Of a DNA stretch of 30,000 bases, positions 23,101 through 30,000 are shown one piece after another. The first letter of the stretch is position 1; the number at the start of each line of letters is the position of its first letter. A program made the translations under genes and the position numbers. The DNA is taken from NCBI GenBank assembly GCA_001586965.3, contig LUCW03000147.1:95001-125000 (forward strand). The letters run 5' to 3'. The notes under the pieces were generated by a model. It had not been told where the DNA came from. It was given only the letters and a program-made list of their open reading frames with translations, and searched no databases. The DNA comes from Sphaeroforma sirkka (taxonomy: Eukaryota; Opisthokonta; Ichthyosporea; Ichthyophonida).

Positions 23101-26100
23101 GACGTATTCCTAAATATGACATGACGAAAGGGAAGCGCAACTGAGGGTGCTTGACAGAGCCAGATCTTCTATACAATTACGGTGGTGCGTAGTGGGCGAA
23201 GCCTTTGTATGAAATAGCTCTTGGATGATGATATACATCTACACGAGTTGATTATATGTACACTTGAATTTATCAGAACACTCGCTAGCACCGAAGTCTA
23301 ATGCTCTACTTAGAATGTGGTGAATCTTTTTGTGGAAACATTTTTCAAAACGTAGCGAAGTTATGAGTTCTCGCATCTGAAAAACTCCAAATCTATCGAT
23401 CGAGATCGAGTACCGCACATCCAACCACACATCACTGATTGTATACTACACCGGTTCACACACCTGATTAAACTTGAGATTGCTCTCCCAGTTGACTTTC
23501 GAGCTGGTCCCCCGAAACGCCACCACCAGGAACCGGTCACGCCGCGCAACAAGCACGTGCGAATCCACAGCATCGTCACTTCAGCAGAAATGTCATACAA
23601 ATACATACTCAGAGTCAGTGACGCATTGCTGCTCGCCACTACAAGGCTCACACCTCCCACTTCATTGCATCTAACGAAAAATCCACACATAGCAACTCAT
23701 GGGAATCGGAAGTAAGACAAGCAACACAATGACTTTTTGAAGCTAATGTGTAATCGAAATGTAGAGATTATGTAGAGGCTTTGCCCGTAGTGGCACAATT
23801 TCTTGAGTCATATGTGGCATGTCTTCGCGCACGTAAGTAACATGAGGCTGCTCGGTAGTTGTGTGAGCACAACAGTGTACATAATTCTCATGCTATACTG
23901 AACGATAAGGTTCATTTAGCCGAGTGGGAACTGGGTATCCACATAGTACATCTGACAAGCAGAGCCCTGTATGTACATAGATCCTCATATATCTACACAA
24001 ATCAATTCTGGTGTTCATGTTAGGCTTTCACCATATGCTGAGTTTTCTCACCTGATGAAGCCCACCACAGACAGCTCAGAGTTGATTTTGCCCCAGCCAG
24101 ACGCAGTGTCTCGATCGGGCGGGTCGTAGTACGCCTGTATCGAGTACTTCAGGAGAAAACTGGCCAGAAGAGGCGAGTATCTGCAGGTAAAATATGCACA
24201 GAAGGATTATAGTGTATAGATTGAGACTACATTCGCATCACAACAGAGAGGTGTCAACCACCATGCTAGATATATTGAACCCCAACGGCGCCTACACATC
24301 GTTTAAAAGGAATCTCGATACGTATGACAGCATCCAGTGGTGCAGCGTGCTTGCCAGCAACTTCGAATGCCATGACCTGTAACAGCACGAGGTGCTAAGT
24401 AGTCCCACCTGCGGGATTGATCAATGAAATGGCCTAGAAGATATAAAGTAACTTACATGGGAAAAATATCTGTCGCATCACCTAGATATCATAGCAGCGG
24501 ATGGGCCACGACGAAGATTTTTTAATGCTAGATAGTAGCTCAGGCGAACTACCAAGCAAGTATAACAGCGTTTTAAAATGAAGGAAAAGAGGCAGTTATG
24601 AGGTGCTCCTTGTACCCACGAACCACGGAATGCCCCACATGTTTGGCGGAGCACACCAATTCAAAACTAGCTGCGTACTGTTCGCGCCACTCGCACTACT
24701 TGCAGGACAAGTATGGGCAATGTCATACACGTTTGCTGTTTGGACTATATGCAGTATAAGGCTAGCAATACCAAGTCTCCTGGCTTTGCTTACACACTTC
24801 ACACAGTTCGTATTGACGCGCAAATGTTAACCATAATGTGTGGACTACTGCCCTCTCTTGACCAGCTCGAGAGTTGCTGTTAAGAAAATGGTATCGAGGA
24901 CTAGGCGTCTAATAAAATGTGTTACATGCGCATTTCTACTATACAAGCACTATTTGTAACTCTCGACAAGCTGTCCCTTTTACCACTGCAATCTACACCC
25001 TCTACGAACAAACATTCCTCTAATTCCCTTCAAGATGTAAAGAACTTAGCTTCGAAACGGGTCGATCTCACGTTTTTAAAACCACCATTCCACATTGACA
25101 CATCTCAGGCACCACTTTTGCCTACCACACACCTCACTTTCGGCTTCCGCTTTTCTCTCAGTTGGGTCTGTGATTCTCTATCTGAGCCGCTCATAAATGT
25201 CATAAAGTCATCAAATGAAGGCACGGCCTGCGACAGCGACGGAACCCGCTGCAAGAAATCGGTGGACAGGTCTGTGATGCTGGTCGTCGGCGAGAGCGCA
25301 TCAGTCGAACTGTTATCTGCACATGTGATTTAGCGTACATACATATGAGTATAAGATATATATATATATATATACATACTGAATGCGTAAAAGTAGAACA
25401 TACATATAATGTGGAAATATTGTAATTGGGTACACACGACAATTCCAATATAAACAATTGCTTTCTACAGCTTGGTCAAGTTTGCGATATGTATTCGACA
25501 AATCTTACCCGAGCGCAACCCTTCGTGTAGTAATTCGTAATCCTCCACCAATGCGTCGCGCCTGCGGTATAAAGACGAACATGGAATGCGTTTATTTTGT
25601 AGTAGGTCCTTGTAGAACTTAAACTTAACAGGATACATTCAGGATTCCATATATGTAGTTGTGATATACACCACTAATGAAAGAATCAAGCATAGATTGC
25701 GTGGCTGTTATCTGCTGCCCAGTTTTCGTCCAACAGCATCCTGCACGGTGAGAGAGTTGACAGACAACTGTGGGCTGGGGTACTCATTTTCGCAAAACAA
25801 GAGGCACGTGCACAAAGCCAGATGATTGAGAAGGAGGTTATTCGTATGACACACACAACAGGTAACTACTCTCGAGGACACTATACAGCACAGGCACGTG
25901 GTAGAACAGTTGACAACGCACAGCCGCAATAGAAGTGCCGTGGTTCGACAAGTCGGTGTACGTATGTCATGACACACATGCTGTTTAGCAATTTCACCGA
26001 AGCATACAAGTACAGATATCTCATCTTACCGTCGCAGACCTCTTTTGAAACAGCCACGCTCGGACTTCCGCCTACAACAGCACAGCAGAGGGTAGCGCTT

Positions 26101-29100
26101 CGGCGGCAAATAGATTAGAGCCAGCAGAATATTGTAGACAGTAATGATAAATACCACGCCTGTATGTGTAAGAGAACGAATACGTATAAAGATGAATACA
26201 TAGGAGTAGGTGGTCTGAACTGGGCTTGCTTTTAGGTCAGATCACGTCGCAACAGCCTGTAGCGACCGGTTTTGTGTTCAGACTGTACTTTGTTAGAGAA
26301 ATAATATGACTTTGTAAACGCAATATACCGGCGACTGATACCAGCCTACCTCGATCCATATATATCACAGCGCATATCGTACGTTGATACCTGGGAAACA
26401 ACGAGACATTCTCGAAAACCACTGTGAAAGGGTTGGAACTGTAGGAACGTGGTTTACGCATACACTGAAGACACTACGTGTATGATGATTAAGTTTAAAT
26501 GTCACTTTAGTGTTTAAGGTTTAGGGGTTGAAAAGCGGTACATACAACACAGACATGTGTAATTCATACCAGATTATTACACAATAGAGAGCGTTTGGAT
26601 GGCCCTGTGCTGAGGCAAATAATAGACGCCAGCGATATATACAAATTATTCACACACATGTACATGTACATTTCATGCAGCATATGGAGTAACGTAACGT
26701 TATTCGATGATATCACCTCATTCCATAATACTTTGTAACTTACCCAGCAAAGGTGCCGTTTTGGAAACGTCGAACAAGGACTTCGCAATCAGACCTCTGA
26801 TGATGATCACGATGAAAAATATCATCACACACCAACCTGAGAATTCAAGAAAAGAGAAGTAACTTGTGAGAAGCACCTATAGCTAGGTCCAACACATTCA
26901 TCACTACGTGTTCCCAGCTGTGTAAAAGTCTCACGAACGCTTTCTATCGTACACACAAAGGCACAGGCGCTACCAGAAACATACTTTACATTGAGGCAGA
27001 TATCTCAACATTTGATGAAAATGCTTGCTACGAGTAATCATTTGATAGGTCGAAACCTCTGTATTATCAGCCGAACACTGCTGACCTAATCAAATCCCCC
27101 GAACCAATATTCACATGAGAGTTGAATGCACAAGTCTTCTGCTCGATCTCATACCTTGAAGAATGAAGTACCGGAAGGGCAGCTGACGGAATCTCGTGCG
27201 CAGATAAGACATGGGTTCTAAATACGAACGTGTGTTGACAATGATCGCAAACATCCAGACAGTCCACACAACCTTCATCACGATCTGCAGTGAGTTTGCG
27301 TGTACAATTCAGATTAGAAAACGATGGAAGATTCTGGACGTGGTGTGAGAGTACAGCAATGTACCCAAGAGACACTACGAGACGATCAGGCAGCTACAGC
27401 TCATGTGTTGCATGACAAGGTCTTGCGCAGGGTGTTGGCCTGCATATGGAGGTGTGCTATTCCGCCAACCATCACACACCTTACAATACTCCATGGCGAT
27501 CACAAACTCCATCACCAAGGAGTCGACATCGAATTCTTGGACATCCTGTGTAGTGTGATACAATAATAGTAAAGATTCAAAAACCAAAATTGAGCACTTC
27601 GTCGATGAGTTAAAAATTGAAATTAAGTTGCTGACCCTAAATACCGTTCTTCTGTAAGTTTTGTATCCTTGACAGGTAGATACACACTGCGAGAAGTAGC
27701 AATAGTGAGGACTACGGCAACGATACTGTACATTGGTGCACTTGAACTCGCCTGATCGATTGACCCCTTCAGAAATAATCAGCGCGCTTACATATCGGTA
27801 CTACATAGCCTTTCAAAACTGATGGACAGAGCTTCTTGGAACCGTCAAATAGAGCTGGCAGTATGAATTCGTACGACCAGAATACTCACCTGGTCGTAGT
27901 TGAATATTCGCAGATACAGCAATAACATTCCTGTAACCCAGTACGAACAAGCGAACACTAGCTTCGGCATATAGAACACCACACTACGGTCGTCGTCCCT
28001 ACATGAGCAGACATATAGCAAGTTAATCTGTGCGGTCAATCACTGTTAAGTGACTTTCTGGTTAGAGACATTATGCCACATCGTGGACTACACCTAGGTT
28101 TTTGCACTCACATTGTTATAATCATTTTATGCATATGTGAACTCTCTGGTTCAATGCCGCCACGAGACATTTCAATAAAAGAAGGCTATGGGAAGCCAAA
28201 CATTGATATCCTGGGATATGCATCTATTTGAAAAAAAAGACAACGCAAAAGACCTGGCAGTTTTACCTCAGTAGATGTATACAGTCGAAGATGAAGAGAT
28301 ATGTTGCCATGAGGATGGCAATCGCAGTAACGGTCAACATCTCCCCCACCAAGAAACAGGTGTAGTTGCCTACACGGTCAAAGTGTTGAAACAGTTAATC
28401 AAGCAAACTCGCATCCATAACCATCGATGATTACGTATGTTTCAGGCAGCATCATTTCCCGCTCAATATGCGTATGATATAGCAACATCGAGTTCTAAAA
28501 ACTGATTGTGAAATTCACGACGGATTGTTTCATGGAAATATATTCTTAACAAGCAAACTTATAACAACACAAAGTGTGAGGCGTTAAAGGAGCGACCCAA
28601 AAGGTAATGCCAGCGAGAGATATATATTGCAAATTACCTTGGTAGTCATACAGATATACCTAACTGAGCACACATATAGATATTTAACACTGACACATTT
28701 GTATGGCAAACAAAGTGTAAGGTGCTCAAGGAGTGACCGGAACAGGCAATGCCACGCGAGAGGTTTATATTGCACATTAATTTGGCAGCCATACAGATAC
28801 ACGTCACTGAGCACACATATAGATATTTAACTCTGACACATTTGTATGGCAAAAAAAGTGTAAGGTGCTCAAGGAGTGACCGGAACAGGCAATGCCACGC
28901 GAGAGGTTTATATTGCACATTAATTTGGCAGCCATACAGATACACGTCACTGAGCACACATATACATATCTAACATAGACACAAATATATGGAAATACAG
29001 ATTCTCCGCCACAGAAGTCGCGAAGTGAGTGTTTCTGGCATAAACTCACCAGTTACTAAGATAGGGATGGACAAGGGATTCTGGTACATCACCGTGGCCA

Positions 29101-30000
29101 CCAAAAGACTGATCACGTAGCGCTGCATTGTATAAAATATACGAATATTAGGTATGTGCCAAGGTGTGAGATACATATTCATGCGCGAGTTACAAAAATT
29201 TCACGCAGACTCATTTCAAAGTAGGATGTTCGATAGCGAACGGCAGATTGCTGAGTTTGTTGAAAAATGAATTTGTAACCCATCAATTGAATCGCCTGAT
29301 AGAGAATGCATTTTAAGATATACTTTTCTACTAACACGCTCCTGCTTTCAATTAAATGTAGAGTGTATCTTGGAGCAGAGCTAACTAGCAGATTATGGAG
29401 ATCCTCCTAGCAAAAATAGCATCCCGTGGCATAGTTCACTACCAGCATAAGTTAAAGAGTGCAACATCAGCCAATTCGAAACTGACGTGATGGTCCAGAC
29501 AAGCGGCGCACATGTCAGCATACGATTGCTACGTAGATTTGTAGTGCATACACACGTACTTGCTCCGGGAGAGATTCGAAGAACTTGGGCGGACTGGCAA
29601 TCAGCTGATGGATGTAAAAGACCAACATCGCGAATGTCACCACCAACATCACAGCGCGGATGACAATCTCGGTGGTACGATACAGAAGTCGGCTGCGCGA
29701 ATCCGTATGGACATTGGGGGAAGCATAAATTTGGTGTAAGTGGAGCAGAACGCATACGAAACTGAGACATTACCACAGGCGGATTGTGCATAGTAGCCGA
29801 GACGTGCATAGAGAGTTAAAGTCTAGATGGTTCATATAAGTAGAAAAGATTAAAGCAGAGCTCGATTTCGAAGCTCAGGAGGATTGTAGGTGTTCATTAG
29901 TAGTGTCACGTACCTGTACATAAATTTGTACGTGAAAGAATTGGCCAGCAGTAAACCGTGCAGCATTTCAATGTCTTTAACACGGTCCACCGAGACTGTG
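17102..30000 (-). CDS. Wntless/TMEM181-like multi-pass membrane protein fused to a class-3 lipase (5' end outside window)
   Basis: Exons in transcript order: >30000-29914, 29692-29560, 29122-29050, 28369-28267, 27998-27890, 27545-27480, 27284-27155, 26836-26744, 26071-26030, 25740-25670, 25623-25509, 25316-25133, 24180-24052, 23578-23464, 23078-22923, 22425-22191, 21404-21290, 20910-20714, 20445-20351, 19942-19403; then probably 19128-19069, 18814-18769, 18393-18222, 17859-17762, 17418-17359, 17190-17102 (TAA). All have GT-AG sites and matching phases. At least six membrane spans come first; features such as YVISLLVATVMYQNPL and RFRQLPFRYFIL resemble the Wntless/TMEM181 membrane domain. The lipase_3 domain follows (about residues 400-715 of the visible part): oxyanion region VVAFRGTSS, nucleophile elbow GHSLGGA, acid in YDGDIVTG and His in NAHMCGSYEAAL, so the triad looks intact. 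It would hydrolyse acylglycerols or phospholipids at the cytosolic side of a membrane. The tail is rich in Ser, Asp and Glu. If the 19403 donor is not used, the protein stops at 19283. The tail joins from 19403 to 18814 are the weakest. Confidence 0.85.
21290..21299 (-). promoter_or_regulatory. Two in-frame alternative splice donors
   Basis: The lipase exon starting at 21404 can end at 21299 (donor GTCTCG) or nine bases later at 21290 (donor GTATTT). Both leave the same phase, so the choice only adds or removes three residues (Ser-Arg-Arg) before the exon carrying the catalytic His. The 21290 donor looks stronger. Confidence 0.4.
21745..22105 (-). repeat. Decayed copies of a lipase exon end inside the next intron
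   Basis: The intron at 21405-22190 contains at least three partial copies of the 3' end of the exon 22191-22425. GGCCGCATCGAA-type cores near 21945 and 22083 match the exon core near 22239. The farthest copy (ending at 21745) matches the last 38 or so exon bases, including a GT donor in the same phase, and encodes YRVVYDDDKVA against the exon's YRVVYDGDIVT. The nearer copies are degenerate. An AG at 21827-21828 would make an 82-base cassette, but with that acceptor it does not fit the phase of the preceding exon. Confidence 0.6.
25356..25374. repeat. Short TA microsatellite in an intron
   Basis: About nine TA units in the lipase intron between exons 25509 and 25316. Confidence 0.9.
26350..26421 (-). 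other. Possible symmetric cassette exon of the lipase gene
   Basis: In the 672-base intron between exons 26744 and 26071, a 72-base segment has a TTTCACAG acceptor and a GTAGGC donor, and is open in the phase set by both neighbours (1-1). Inclusion would add 24 residues right after the last membrane span. Skipping it also keeps the frame. It has no recognised motif and may be chance. Confidence 0.3.
28574..28990 (-). repeat. 142-bp tandem repeat, three copies, in a lipase intron
   Basis: Units start near 28574, 28715 and 28858 (GTGTAAGGTGCTCAAGGAG in the last two). The second and third are almost identical over about 140 bases, and the first differs at many sites. The array fills much of the intron between exons 29050 and 28369, so one recent duplication added to an older one. 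Confidence 0.92.

Overview
This is a eukaryotic window of about 30 kb with many short exons. The introns mostly run 100 to 1000 bases and use GT-AG sites. An MLX/Mondo-type bHLH domain, a SEC14 domain, a Wntless-like membrane domain fused to a class-3 lipase, and a heavy load of minisatellites together suggest a unicellular opisthokont relative of animals. An ichthyosporean of the Sphaeroforma type would fit, but that is inference from gene content and style and not a database match. I built all gene models by hand from splice sites and reading-frame phase.

Left block (about 1-7912, + strand): exons encode a Gln/Ala-rich protein with a class B bHLH domain, followed in phase by exons for a PB1-like domain and a complete CRAL-TRIO (SEC14) lipid-binding domain. 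The exons join without a frame break, so this may be one fused gene, a transcription-factor-like protein with a lipid-binding end. Two adjacent genes remain possible. The last codons, stop and polyadenylation signal of the SEC14 part are the first unit of a 56-bp satellite of about 29 copies (7895-9522).

Middle block (9523-16600): AT-rich accessory DNA. It holds a fossil LTR retrotransposon piece with its two LTRs in opposite orientation (9523-11518), an unassigned stretch with protein-like fragments, a 28-bp minisatellite (12706-13193), a minus-strand THAP zinc-finger reading frame interrupted by two stops but no frameshift (14025-15041), a 120-bp duplication and long TA microsatellites.

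Right block (about 16628-30000 and beyond, - strand): one large gene whose 5' end lies outside the window. I traced 20 phase-consistent exons from 30000 to 19403, plus six likely tail exons to 17102. The product has at least six membrane spans resembling the Wntless/TMEM181 membrane domain, then a cytosolic class-3 lipase with an intact Ser-Asp-His triad, then a Ser/Asp/Glu-rich tail. Its introns hold decayed copies of one of its own exon ends, a possible cassette exon and a triplicated 142-bp repeat.

The two main genes are not obviously partners, but both proteins concern lipids: one binds them in or near transcription, and the other would cleave them at a membrane.
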